Positions 1 through 6,759 of a stretch of DNA of 10,266 nucleotides are shown here, in pieces. Under the pieces are notes generated by a model. That model was not told the DNA's origin and did not search any database. It saw only the letters and a list, made by a program, of their open reading frames with translations. Source of the stretch: Phoronis pallida (taxonomy: Eukaryota > Phoronida > Phoronidae); NCBI GenBank assembly GCA_028565715.1, contig JAOXYC010246011.1, positions 1 to 10,266 on the forward strand, written 5' to 3'. The translations under genes and the position numbers were made by a program. How positions within the stretch are numbered: position 1 is the stretch's first letter; every line of letters begins with the position of its first letter.

Positions 1-991
1 TATGCATTAATTTACTTATTATTCAATGTCAGCTATGGATCGGTTCCCTAGATACCTGTAATTTGTGGTAAAAGAAAATCATTTCCCTGCGTCTATTATA
101 ACACATCCTATCATAGAAAGTCTATTATATTAGGAGCTATCAACTTCCATTACTAGTTCTTATATTTGTTAAATGAGTATTGGTTTATATGACGACGCTA
201 ACTGATCTCATGAACTCAACGTAAATTTGAGCTGAACTGTAGCCTACTCATCGTCCCCAAAGGTTTCTGATTTACATTTTTTGCACAAACCTACACATGT
301 CATACTTCATTTACAATGTAATTCACTTAAAAAGATATTAACAGTTATAAAAAATGAGATGGACCTCACAAATTAAACGGTGCTTGAATATATAGTATAT
401 TTCCTCTGTTATAATGACCTCAATCTCAATTTTAATTAGTATTTTAATTTTAGTCACATTTTTAATTACTTTTAATGTGTCTTCCAAATGTTCTTGGTGT
501 GACGAGTAGCAATAATATACGTACAAGAACAACAAAGTTTTTCAGTTGCGACATGTTTCGGTGTATACGTCCACTATTTTCAAGCGTTATTACAGAATGA
601 ACAACCCAGAGAAGGGTGCGTATAAATACACAATCGTTGATACAATCTACAAACAATACAAAATGATGAATGGCACAAGAATAGCGAACTAGCTAGTGCA
701 GCAGTGTCAACGACTCGTGAAATACCTGTGCATTCAATGAAGGATGAATGCGGGCTATATGAATAGACTCTCGTAGCGTTAATCTATAGAGACTATTGTC
801 ACAATCAATAATAGAAAAGCAGTATTCATTAATGTGTATATATACCGTTTTTATAATTATGTCTTTCACCCCAAACCAATTACCAGTGTACATGTATTTA
901 TGCGGGCTATAAATTTATCATCTTTTTTATCTTTAAGAAGATGCTTTGCTAAAACATGTCCTCATGGATCAAAGAAAAGTATTAAACTCGT

Positions 992-1010
992 CAGGCCTTG
1001 CGCAAGCCTG
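992..1010. repeat. 19-nt near-perfect palindrome
   Basis: The core CTTGCGCAAG (997-1006) is a perfect 10-bp palindrome. It is flanked by CAGG on the left and CCTG on the right, with one extra C as a bulge. A further CAGGC follows at 1016-1020. It stands out from the AT-rich surroundings by its GC content. It could be a cruciform or a dimeric factor site; no function is assigned. Confidence 0.5.
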
Positions 1011-1109
1011 CCATACAGGCATTCTCACGCGCATTGAGTCTGGGTAATGAGCCATTAAGTCACCCATTGTAACTCGTTCTTCACTCAGACAAACCTTCAA
1101 ATCCCCCCC

Positions 1110-1248
1110 ACAAACGCAAAAGCCACCCTCACGAACAAAAAACATGTTGACCTGTTTTCATTGTGGTTCTTAGCTTGGTGTTTGTGAAGATGACTAAATA
1201 TTTGTGAGTATGACTTTTTTGTTCGTGTGGGTGACTGTTGGGGTTTGT
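1110..1248. repeat. Imperfect fold-back with internal 21-nt units
   Basis: The left arm 1110-1144 is the approximate reverse complement of the right arm 1210-1248; both share the core GTTCGTGNGGGTG followed by GTTTGT. The loop and right arm (about 1180-1260) read as diverged tandem units of about 20-22 nt, each starting TTTGTGA, TTCGTG or TTTGTAT and carrying ATGAC or ATGAG. Minus-strand open frames across this stretch (to about 1333) are low-complexity His/Ser/Lys/Thr translations of the repeat and are not credible genes. It may be a decayed minisatellite or the end of a fold-back transposon. No target duplication was identified. Confidence 0.5.
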
Positions 1249-1355
1249 ATGAGTAAAAAACGAGTCGCAACGATGCCTTGAAGAGCATCTCTTTTTGAAA
1301 CAAACATACATTGCTAATCAGTGACACAAACACAGTTCAATTGTCATGACAAAAT

Positions 1356-1536
1356 GCGCGAAATGTATAACCCATAGAATCCGACTTTAAAAAGTAAACC
1401 CAACACGTTCCTACAATTATTTTATTTGCAGCAATCTAAAACACCCGATATTAAATCGAGGTTCAAGGTACATGTATTGTAAGTGTGGCGCACAATGCCC
1501 TTAAGTTATTTCGCGCCATTTTTTCTCCGTGGGAAA
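1356..1536. promoter_or_regulatory. E2F-like and CSL-like motif cluster
   Basis: GCGCGAAA at 1356-1363 and TTTCGCGCC at 1509-1517 match the E2F consensus TTTSSCGC in opposite orientations. CGTGGGAAA at 1528-1536, 10 bases after the second one, matches the CSL/Su(H) consensus. CpG-containing octamers are rare in this AT-rich window, so the cluster is notable. A TATAAAT follows at 1669-1675. No coding exon follows that I can support, so this is a motif-level regulatory candidate only. Confidence 0.25.
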
Positions 1537-1586
1537 TACATGGGAGGATTGAATGCACGAATCTGTTGATTTTAAACGTCCTACAG

Positions 1587-1628
1587 CTAATTAATAAAAG
1601 AACTTCGCTAATTAATAAAAGAGGTTCG
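1587..1628. repeat. 21-bp tandem duplication
   Basis: Unit 1 (1587-1607) and unit 2 (1608-1628) both begin CTAATTAATAAAAGA and end TTCG. They differ at two adjacent bases, AC versus GG, so 19 of 21 match. It is a clean local duplication next to a strong hairpin. The AATAAA words inside it are part of the repeat and not evidence of a polyadenylation site. Confidence 0.75.
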
Positions 1629-1680
1629 TGATGGGGTATCGGAGAGTTGTCACTAGGTTGTCAACTTGTATAAATTCAGC

Positions 1681-1710
1681 CTGTCGTTGAAAACGACAGA
1701 CTGTCGTTTG
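1681..1710. repeat. Perfect 8-bp stem-loop plus a third copy of its arm
   Basis: CTGTCGTT (1681-1688), the loop GAA, and AACGACAG (1692-1699) form a perfect hairpin. One base later, CTGTCGTT recurs at 1701-1708. The three copies could form alternative hairpins or bind a factor in both orientations. It lies 6 bases after a TATAAAT at 1669-1675, where an early transcribed leader would fall if that box is used. It is not the histone 3' stem-loop, whose sequence differs. Confidence 0.6.
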
Positions 1711-2144
1711 AGAGGGCTGTGGGTGAGACTTTCCTAGATGTGTGCGCTATGGTGGAAACAATAATCGTGAAAAGTCTGGCGCTAGAGGCTTGAGTCGTGA
1801 CAATAAGATTTCCTCGTATCATTAATATTTTGTCGTTCTTGTTGCTCCTGGCTTGTGTAGATATCAGATTTTACCACAATGCAACAATTATTCAAATAAG
1901 CGCCTGGCTATTTTAAAAGAATTATTTATCGCTTGTGATGGTTTCTCGATTCGAGGTACTTTTATATATATTGTTACCGATGTTATAAAATCCTATTAAT
2001 GTTGTTGACATCCTCGGATTACATATTCAAGTGAATGGTGTCTAGAAGTACTTTCTACGATTAATTAGTAGGCAAAAACAACAACATGTTTTGCTATCCG
2101 ACTAACTATAGAATTAAGGACACACGACTGAAAATTGGCGAAGG
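1711..2144. other. No supported gene or repeat
   Basis: This is AT-rich unique sequence with stops in all frames. The word GGGTGAGA near 1732 resembles a splice donor, but no open frame leads into it. I see nothing else to annotate. Confidence 0.5.
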
Positions 2145-2248
2145 TATAAAAGTACAACATGAATAACTCGCATTTTCACAAGTCAATTTTCACTTTTTTC
2201 ACCTTTTATTTATTCTTAATAACTTTTACACATTTGAAATTGGTGAGT
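2145..2248 (+). promoter_or_regulatory. Candidate TATA promoter, short first exon and splice donor
   Basis: TATAAAAG at 2145-2152 is a good TATA box. A start site about 30 bases downstream (near 2175, CA-containing pyrimidine-rich sequence) would give a leader of about 65 nt ending at 2242. It would be followed by GTGAGT (2243-2248), a consensus donor. The only ATG (2159) lies too close to the TATA box to be in the mature RNA from that box. From that ATG a 38-codon, very Phe/Thr-rich hydrophobic frame runs through the donor, reflecting the T-rich sequence. No matching coding exon downstream was found, so this would be a noncoding first exon if real. TATA-like and donor-like words are common by chance here. 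Confidence 0.2.
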
Positions 2249-3271
2249 CTTGCTCTTAATGATTTATATTTTTAAAAACTATATCTACATTAATATTTTT
2301 TGGAAGAAAGGTCCTATCGAGAAAACTTATTTCACAGAGCATAAAAAATATGCCAGTAGTTTACAGTCGTAAGGAGGGTTGAGTGAAATGTTTACTTTCA
2401 TATTCAGAACTTTTTCTGAGAAGACAATCTTTCTTTCATGTCTAAATGAAATGCAAGATCATGTCCCGAAGGCAACTGTGCATGTTGGCCCTAACGATTT
2501 GCCATTGAAATGTTATTGTTCATAACACATGAATTGTCAATAATCTCTAACCTGGTCCAAATATTCTTTGATTTTTTTCACCTTTTAATGTTAAAATATC
2601 AAACCTATTCATCGCACGTTTCGAAATGTATTTGCCTAAAGCTACAACCAAACTGATTATGATAGATTCTTTGAAGTTTCGTGCAAAAGAAGATTCAAAA
2701 ATGACTCCCATTCAATAATTTGATGGGTTATTGTGAAATGTGCAAATTACCGCTGGGCATGTGTATTCACGTTTTGTTATGTTAAATCGATGTTGCAAAA
2801 TATTTAGATGTCATCCCATGCTTTCCTGGTTTCATTGTGTGTTTTAGTTTTTTTTTCATGAAAACCTGTTATGTTTCCTTATTGCAAAATAACACGAAAT
2901 ATTGCAAAACAGGAAGAATTTTTTACCTTAATTCTCAGTAATAAGCATCTTTAATTTTGCTTTCACTTTTTGTAAGAGCTTCCTTGTCAACCACACAAAG
3001 GCTTTTAATTGCATTTGCATTACAGAAAGAACTAAGTTTTTCATTTTTTTTGACATTGAGGTAACTAAGAATATCTTCAATTTGAACTAGCGCATGGATT
3101 TTCCTCTAGTTGTCAGTTTTAATAAGACCCAGGGCGTATACATCGCTTTTCGATAATTCGAACTCGATACTCTTTGAAACTTCAATCTTGTCAACTTAAT
3201 ATTGATGGCTCCCAGTTCAGCGATTTATTCATTTGTATTTAATTTGCATTTCGTGAAAAAAAAAAGAATTG
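2249..3271. other. Gene-free AT-rich stretch with Sox-like and octamer words
   Basis: No exon or repeat family is supported. About 2500-2540 holds closely spaced Sox-type words: CATTGA at 2503, ATTGTT at 2515 and ATTGTC at 2533. Octamer (POU) words ATTTGCAT occur at 3013-3020 and 3242-3249. ATTGCAAAA occurs twice, 22 bases apart, around 2885-2913. TTTTTTCACCTTTTA at 2194-2208 recurs exactly at 2573-2587, but it is low complexity. This could be intron or a distal regulatory landscape. Confidence 0.3.
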
Positions 3272-3310
3272 TATTATTCTATTATATTCTATTCTATTCT
3301 ATTCTATTCT
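3272..3310. repeat. (ATTCT)n pentanucleotide microsatellite, SINE tail
   Basis: Five clean ATTCT units end at 3310, preceded by interrupted copies back to about 3272. On the minus strand the repeat is (AGAAT)n. It lies exactly where the 3' tail of the neighbouring tRNA-derived SINE should be, so I read it as the SINE tail and not an independent microsatellite. Confidence 0.85.
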
Positions 3311-3452
3311 AAACATTTTGAGTACCCAGGCTCAAGTGCTATTTCAACTCCCGATGGAACATACAGTGATGTGCAAAAAACTCACAACCATTTAACAACA
3401 AATACCAGAGACCTACATGTAACCTAACCTAGCCTGAAGCCTGCCTTAACCA

Positions 3453-3499
3453 GGACTCGAACCACCGACTTCAGCGTTAATAGCAATACAACTTAGCTA
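3453..3499 (-). promoter_or_regulatory. Internal Pol III A and B boxes of the SINE
   Basis: The A box occupies 3489-3499 and the B box 3453-3463. Both match TRGYNNARNNG and GGTTCGANTCC without mismatch. This internal promoter is the main evidence for the SINE call. Confidence 0.8.
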
Positions 3500-3559
3500 C
3501 GGGCGCTACTCCAATTTATCATAATCTCAACAACAAAATGTTATCTCCAATCACCGAGC

Positions 3560-3722
3560 TGTTATTCGAGACGCTTTTTTGTATTTTCCAAAGCAATCTA
3601 CAACATCATTTTTTCTCATCCCATATGAGCCAAATCAATGTTGTTAATTCCTTCATCCGATGAGGCATGTCAGCTTCATTAAATTCCAAAATCCGAGAAA
3701 TGTGAGAAAAGAGAGAAAGCAA
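3560..3722. promoter_or_regulatory. Possible conserved noncoding block upstream of the SINE
   Basis: The sequence is neither repetitive nor obviously coding, and it is rich in developmental-factor-like words. These include TGTCAG (MEIS/TALE type) near 3668, TTCATTAAATT (homeodomain type) and CATATG (E-box) near 3622. Others are CAATCAAAAACAACA (PBX/Sox type) at 3720-3734, and ACAACA and CAATG runs. On the minus strand one frame stays open for about 30 codons before a stop, but no splice signals fit it well. A conserved enhancer or 3' UTR is an alternative to coding. Conservation cannot be judged from one sequence. Confidence 0.2.
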
Positions 3723-3797
3723 TCAAAAACAACAGCGCCGAGAAGGTGTCAATATTAACCCCGTAACTTGTTCATAAAATATAACCGCCTCTTCCCG
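3723..3797 (-). CDS. Candidate minus-strand terminal exon (unidentified)
   Basis: On the minus strand a good acceptor, a pyrimidine-rich TTTTCTACTTTCACAG, ends at 3798. From 3797 the phase-0 frame is open for 24 codons (starting REEAVIFYEQ) to a TGA at 3725-3723. Amino-acid composition is ordinary, not low-complexity. No homolog is recognised. It cannot be joined directly to the minus-strand start exon ending at 5023: that join is phase 1 and stops after a few codons. It would need another upstream exon or be chance. The SINE lies downstream. Confidence 0.18.
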   Translation of the reverse strand, partial: REEAVIFYEQVTGLILTPSRRCCF

Positions 3798-3886
3798 CTG
3801 TGAAAGTAGAAAACAATCCCCATCAAATACCAGACTTCTAAAAACTTTACATATTTTTTACACATCGAGTTTTTTTTTTACATATT

Positions 3887-3913
3887 ACAATGTATGTAAG
3901 CCCTCTAAAGGGC
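3887..3913. repeat. ACAATGTA plus GCCCTCTAAAGGGC hairpin
   Basis: ACAATGTA (3887-3894) is followed 5 bases later by a stem-loop (3900-3913): stem GCCCT/AGGGC, loop CTAA. A related arrangement occurs at 8871-8900. Shared words are ACAATGTA and CCCNCTAAAGGG. The pair may be ends or remnants of one repeat family. Terminal hairpins occur near Helitron 3' ends, but the CTRR terminus expected there is not seen. Confidence 0.45.
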
Positions 3914-4150
3914 AACGTAGGCTATTACCCTCGAATAATTGTCCTATCGTCCTGAGTGTTTGACCAAAGCAGTCACACACGAGTGCATTGATGTTATAAT
4001 TTGTGTACATCTCGGTTCAAATAGCGAATTTTATCGTCACATATTAATATTTTGTATTATGTTGATCACAATAGTACTGATTCACAGTGTAAACACAAGC
4101 AACTGAATATATGATATGCCTTAAAAATAGAGCATTAGCTTATAATACAA
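3914..4150. other. No supported feature
   Basis: Unique AT-rich sequence without open frames or repeats that I can support. Confidence 0.5.
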
Positions 4151-4190
4151 ATGACTACAGTACTGTCTTCACATTACTTGAACTTCGCAG
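4151..4190 (+). CDS. Candidate first coding exon, partner of 4827-4915
   Basis: An ATG at 4151 opens 13 codons (MTTVLSSHYLNFA) plus one base, ending in a good donor, GCAG|GTAAAA, at 4190/4191. An in-frame TAG lies a few codons upstream of the ATG. The exon ends in phase 1, which fits the exon at 4827. The start context is weak because there is no purine at -3, so this could also be the 3' part of an internal exon. It is short enough to be chance; the matched phase is the main support. Confidence 0.18.
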
Positions 4191-4476
4191 GTAAAAGAGG
4201 TTAATACGGCATGGGAAATGAACAGATTGATAGGCTATTAGGTTATTTTCTCATTAATTCTATTTTGAAATATAGTTAGGCCAGATACGCATGTAGTAAA
4301 CATCAACAAACTTTAAAAGGGCTCACTTAAAACAAATGTAGCAAAATATGTTGTGCGCCTTGTACATAACATTTCGAGACCTTACTTATCCTATGGTGAA
4401 GGAGACATGCTTTAAATTTACGGTCGATCAATTCATTTGAAATCCTGCAATAATCAATTTAATATGGTGGGTATTA

Positions 4477-4491
4477 AATCAACCGTTGATT
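4477..4491. repeat. 15-bp palindrome
   Basis: AATCAAC, a central C, then GTTGATT form a perfect 15-bp inverted repeat. It lies in sequence rich in homeodomain/PBX-type words (ATCAATT at 4429 and ATCAATTT at 4453). It could be a dimeric factor site; function unknown. Confidence 0.5.
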
Positions 4492-4826
4492 AAAGTTTTA
4501 TGTGACCATGAACTTATTATGCAACTTATCCTCCGGAGAACAAAACAAAACGTAAATAGCGGTGTAAATTGAATTAGAAAAAGGAAGTTACATGAATTGT
4601 TTTCAATGGAGAGTAATTACTGCTAATGAGAGCTTGTGCAAACAGAATAGCGTCCAATGTTATCAATACAGGGAACAATTACATGTACAGATACCAAAGC
4701 CACGTTTCTCAGCACAATTATAATCAGACATAAAAATAGAATTGAAAACAAAACGGGAAATAAGTTAGTTACATCCAAATAAAAACAACTTGGAGGATGT
4801 TTAACTCAGAAACCTTTTCTTTTTAG

Positions 4827-4915
4827 AAATTGCTGCTTTTGGAAACTGTCCTGATGTTTTACATTGTAATGTGAATACACTCGACCGAAAAACCAAAACA
4901 TTATACAGTGGGTAG
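4827..4915 (+). CDS. Candidate terminal exon, possibly end of a galactose-binding-like domain
   Basis: A strong acceptor (CCTTTTCTTTTTAG, ending 4826) has a branch-point-like TTTAACT about 23 bases upstream. The exon reads, in the frame needing one base from upstream, 28 codons beginning IAAFGNCPDVLHCN, to a TAG at 4913-4915. Joined in phase 1 to 4151-4190 it gives a 42-residue product in which YLNFA and EIAAFGNCPD become contiguous. That pattern resembles the C-terminal edge of F5/8-type or fucolectin-like domains followed by CP, as in mollusc MEGF-like proteins. This resemblance is from memory and weak. The product is far shorter than such proteins, so a fragment or pseudogene is likely if the family call holds. 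Confidence 0.2.
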
Positions 4916-5022
4916 AAATTCATGATAAAGAACGCCTCCAGTAAATTCACGACAACACTCTATACTACCTAAGAACTATACAAAAAACATAAACCTGGTA
5001 AGAAAATACAAGAAAAACTTAC

Positions 5023-5200
5023 CTGACATTTTAACTGTAGATAATCAGCTTTCACCTATAAACATAAACACAACCAATACGGTCTATTTCCCTGTGCTTA
5101 ATGTGTGTCCCGCTCTGTTTCACATCTCCGTGAGTTATAGCCCTACATACGCTTGCTCGCACTGTCTTCATAAATCAGAGAAACTCGATGCGCTCATGTG
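5023..5200 (-). CDS. Candidate minus-strand first exon: leader, ATG TCA G, then splice donor
   Basis: On the minus strand the start codon is at 5029-5027 in the good context AAAATG, with an in-frame TGA six codons upstream. It is followed by TCA G and then a perfect donor, CAG|GTAAGT, with the exon end at 5023. So only Met-Ser and one base would be coded here (phase 1). The leader upstream holds a 39-codon frame (5171-5052, starting MKTVRASVCR), which may be an upstream ORF or the real coding start. An alternative donor, ATAG|GTGAAA, lies near 5056. The 5' limit (about 5200) is a guess. The following exon was not found. The zone is locally CpG-rich, as expected for a promoter. Confidence 0.3.
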
Positions 5201-5325
5201 CACAGCGCAAGCTTAATGCGGTGATGAGTACCTCTCTCTATAACAATAAATCTCGTTGAAGTTTAAGATGTGTAGACCTATATCTAGAAAAATAGCAATT
5301 ATAGGAAAAACGTTAAGAATGAAAG

Positions 5326-5371
5326 CCGACTTCTGATGTCGGTACCAGTGTGGTTTTGATACTGTGGTTTT
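5326..5371. promoter_or_regulatory. Small hairpin and paired RUNX-type sites
   Basis: CCGAC/GTCGG (5326-5330 and 5338-5342) form a 5-bp stem with a 7-base loop. Just after it, TGTGGTTTT occurs twice, starting at 5349 and 5363, 14 bases apart. Each contains the RUNX consensus TGTGGT. They lie between the two candidate divergent starts at 5029 (minus) and 5715 (plus). Binding is inferred from motif match only. Confidence 0.3.
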
Positions 5372-5559
5372 AAAAGCTTGATTTTTTTACGAAGCTTGTC
5401 TCGGAATTAAAGATACAAAACCGAGGAAGCCAGCTATCGATCTGTCTTTTGTATCCCTTGTTTTGTATTATCAATGAAACATCAACACTTCGCGTTGAAT
5501 AGAAAATGTTCGTTTTCTTTGCTTGAGTCAAGTACGCTGGAACCCTCCTCAAATCTTCA

Positions 5560-5714
5560 ATACGACTGCCCTTCAGCAGCGACTTTTAAAAACGCACGTA
5601 CCCGGGGCACGTACAGATTGCCGTGCGCTCTATAGTGTACATATGTTGCACACTATATAGCAACAGATCCTCTATTCGGTCTGGATCTTAGGTCGCTCTC
5701 TTGAGACGGTAACA
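5560..5714 (+). promoter_or_regulatory. CpG-rich promoter-like region with TATA box
   Basis: CpG is clearly denser in 5560-5770 than elsewhere, about 16 in 210 bases by eye. Elements include two GCACGTAC words (5594 and 5607) around CCCGGG, forming a near-palindrome with bHLH/PAS-type ACGTG-like cores. TATAGTGT and ACACTATA are inverted around a 12-base loop (about 5631-5657). TATATA sits at 5654-5659. A start site near 5685 would give a leader of about 30 nt before the ATG at 5715. This is the best core-promoter arrangement in the window. Confidence 0.35.
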
Positions 5715-5723
5715 ATGTCTCAA
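5701..5723 (+). other. Stem-loop across the candidate start codon
   Basis: TTGAGAC (5701-5707) and GTCTCAA (5717-5723) pair perfectly around GGTAACAAT. The AT of the ATG (5715-5717) is in the loop and its G in the stem. In RNA this could limit initiation at that codon. A GTCTCTCAG word follows at 5728, offering an alternative pairing. Confidence 0.45.
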
Positions 5724-5822
5724 CCAGGTCTCTCAGTCGCGATAATCGCCGTCATCGCTCACAGTTACCAGGTTAATTGTCTGCATGAATGTCCAGCTGC
5801 GACCAACTTTACCTGCTCGTAA
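5715..5822 (+). CDS. Candidate small secreted peptide or its signal-peptide exon
   Basis: The ATG at 5715 has A at -3 and lies about 60 bases after a TATA box. The frame is 35 codons to a TAA at 5820-5822. Residues 6-15 (LSVAIIAVIA) form a hydrophobic core like a signal peptide. After it come three cysteines in a short tail (residues 22, 26 and 34) and an N-glycosylation motif, NFT. An in-frame splice donor, CAG|GTTAAT, falls at 5771/5772 after codon 19. The frame may therefore stop being coding there and continue at another phase-0 exon, such as 7272. No family is recognised. The signal peptide is short and lacks a strong basic N-terminus. Confidence 0.3.
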   Translation: MSQPGLSVAIIAVIAHSYQVNCLHECPAATNFTCS

Positions 5823-6005
5823 TTTGTCTGTTAACGAGTCTTTACATTTCTTAAAGCTTCAAATCCATTTTTTAAAAACAGTAACCAATTTTCCCGGGCA
5901 CTTTTCATATACTGAACCCACTCCTGTCGATGTGTATTGGGCAACACTCTAGATATAATCATCAAATTCCACCAAAACGATTTTTATCTTTATATAACCA
6001 AGGAG

Positions 6006-6031
6006 CGAGAAGATGCACTCGTCTTATCGCT
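6006..6031. repeat. Short imperfect hairpin after a TATA-like word
   Basis: GCGAGAAGA and TCTTATCGC (8 of 9 complementary) flank an 8-base loop, 6006-6031. TATATAA lies shortly upstream (about 5992) and TTTATAAAA shortly downstream. It is too small to classify. Confidence 0.35.
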
Positions 6032-6150
6032 GCAGCCACAATTTATAAAACCCCGTATGTGATTTTCGTAAAGTTTATTACTTTAAATGAACGGCGAGTC
6101 TTTTTATAACTGTTTTTCTACCCGGCAACAAGGGACCAATAAAAAACGTC

Positions 6151-6166
6151 GCGTCAATTATGACGC
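6151..6166. promoter_or_regulatory. Inverted CRE-like half-sites
   Basis: GCGTCA, ATTA, TGACGC form a perfect inverted repeat of CRE/ATF-type half-sites. A CCAAT word lies about 14 bases upstream (ACCAAT at 6136). These could be promoter elements for either strand, but no start site is linked to them. Confidence 0.3.
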
Positions 6167-6398
6167 ATTGGATGTTTGAATCATATAAGACATTTTATTC
6201 TCAGACATATAAATTTTGATAAACGGCACGGTAATTAGATAAATCTCGAATACTGTATACTTTTAAGTTAATCCGTAGATGAAAAAGCCTTAACCGTGCA
6301 GATGCATCCAATATACGACATTTAGATGTGCACAAAAGAGATAACAATACGCAATCACCTTTTTGTCGGCAATTGTGGAGATACAATTCTGCGTAATA

Positions 6399-6442
6399 GG
6401 GAGGTTTCGCTAATCACGGCTACGGATACGGATACGGATATG
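6399..6442 (+). repeat. Left terminal inverted repeat of the MITE
   Basis: It begins GGGAGGTTTCGC and includes three TACGGA units. It differs from the right end by a few substitutions and single-base indels, consistent with an aged copy. Confidence 0.85.
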
Positions 6443-6759
6443 AAAAAAGCATCCGCTACCGTTCTGAAAACGTAAACGAGTCTTTTTGAAAAACGATCAG
6501 ACATTACATAAAAGGGGCACAATTTTCAAGCTTGCAGCAAATCTTTTTTTCAGCTTTTGTCAAAAAAATGGAATTTTGATCAAAATAACATAAATATTAT
6601 CTAAAAAAATGTTTTTTTGATGAAAGTCTTTTTTTATACATGAAAAAGAAAACAAACGACTTTCGCTAGCAACTTGAATACTGTGCCCTCTGTAAGAAAT
6701 ATATGGACGTTTAGCAAAATGACTTGTAGAATTTTCAAAATGCGAAAAGTAACGTGTAT

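Larger units (their letters stand above)
3272..3507 (-). mobile_element. tRNA-derived SINE
   Basis: Read on the minus strand, the 5' end at about 3507 begins GCGCCCG like a tRNA acceptor stem. A perfect RNA polymerase III A box, TAGCTAAGTTG, follows at 3499-3489, and a perfect B box, GGTTCGAGTCC, at 3463-3453. The spacing between boxes is that of a tRNA gene. The T stem and anticodon stem do not pair well, so this is not a working tRNA gene. About 140 nt of unrelated body follow, then the (AGAAT)n tail. SINEs are non-autonomous retrotransposons copied by a partner LINE. The family is not identified, and no convincing target-site duplication was found. It may still have the promoter boxes for polymerase III transcription. 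Confidence 0.85.

Noticed and set aside
462-554. Minus-strand 30-codon frame with a Leu/Val-rich signal-peptide-like start (MSQLKNFVVLVRILLLL).
   Set aside because: The start context is acceptable, but there is no donor, poly(A) signal or homolog, and hydrophobic frames arise easily in this sequence.
540-600. Minus-strand CTTGAAAATAG...CCGAAACATGTCGC recalls sequence near Penelope-like elements, which can carry hammerhead ribozymes.
   Set aside because: The required CTGATGA box is missing and stem II does not pair, so a ribozyme is not supported. I also found no CTGATGA or its complement elsewhere.
749-914. ATGCGGGCTATA occurs twice, about 150 bases apart.
   Set aside because: A 12-base match is expected by chance in a window this long, and the flanks do not align.
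1097-1333. Minus-strand open frames of 78 and 60 codons.
   Set aside because: Low-complexity translations of the 20-22-nt repeat and fold-back, open in two frames at once.
3440-3507. A genuine tRNA gene on the minus strand.
   Set aside because: The A and B boxes are intact, but the T stem and anticodon stem contain several mismatches and the acceptor does not close, so a tRNA-derived SINE fits better.
5010-5030. ACTTACCTG resembles the 5' end of U1 snRNA.
   Set aside because: The match stops after nine bases. The word is simply the reverse complement of a consensus splice donor, as used in the minus-strand exon call.
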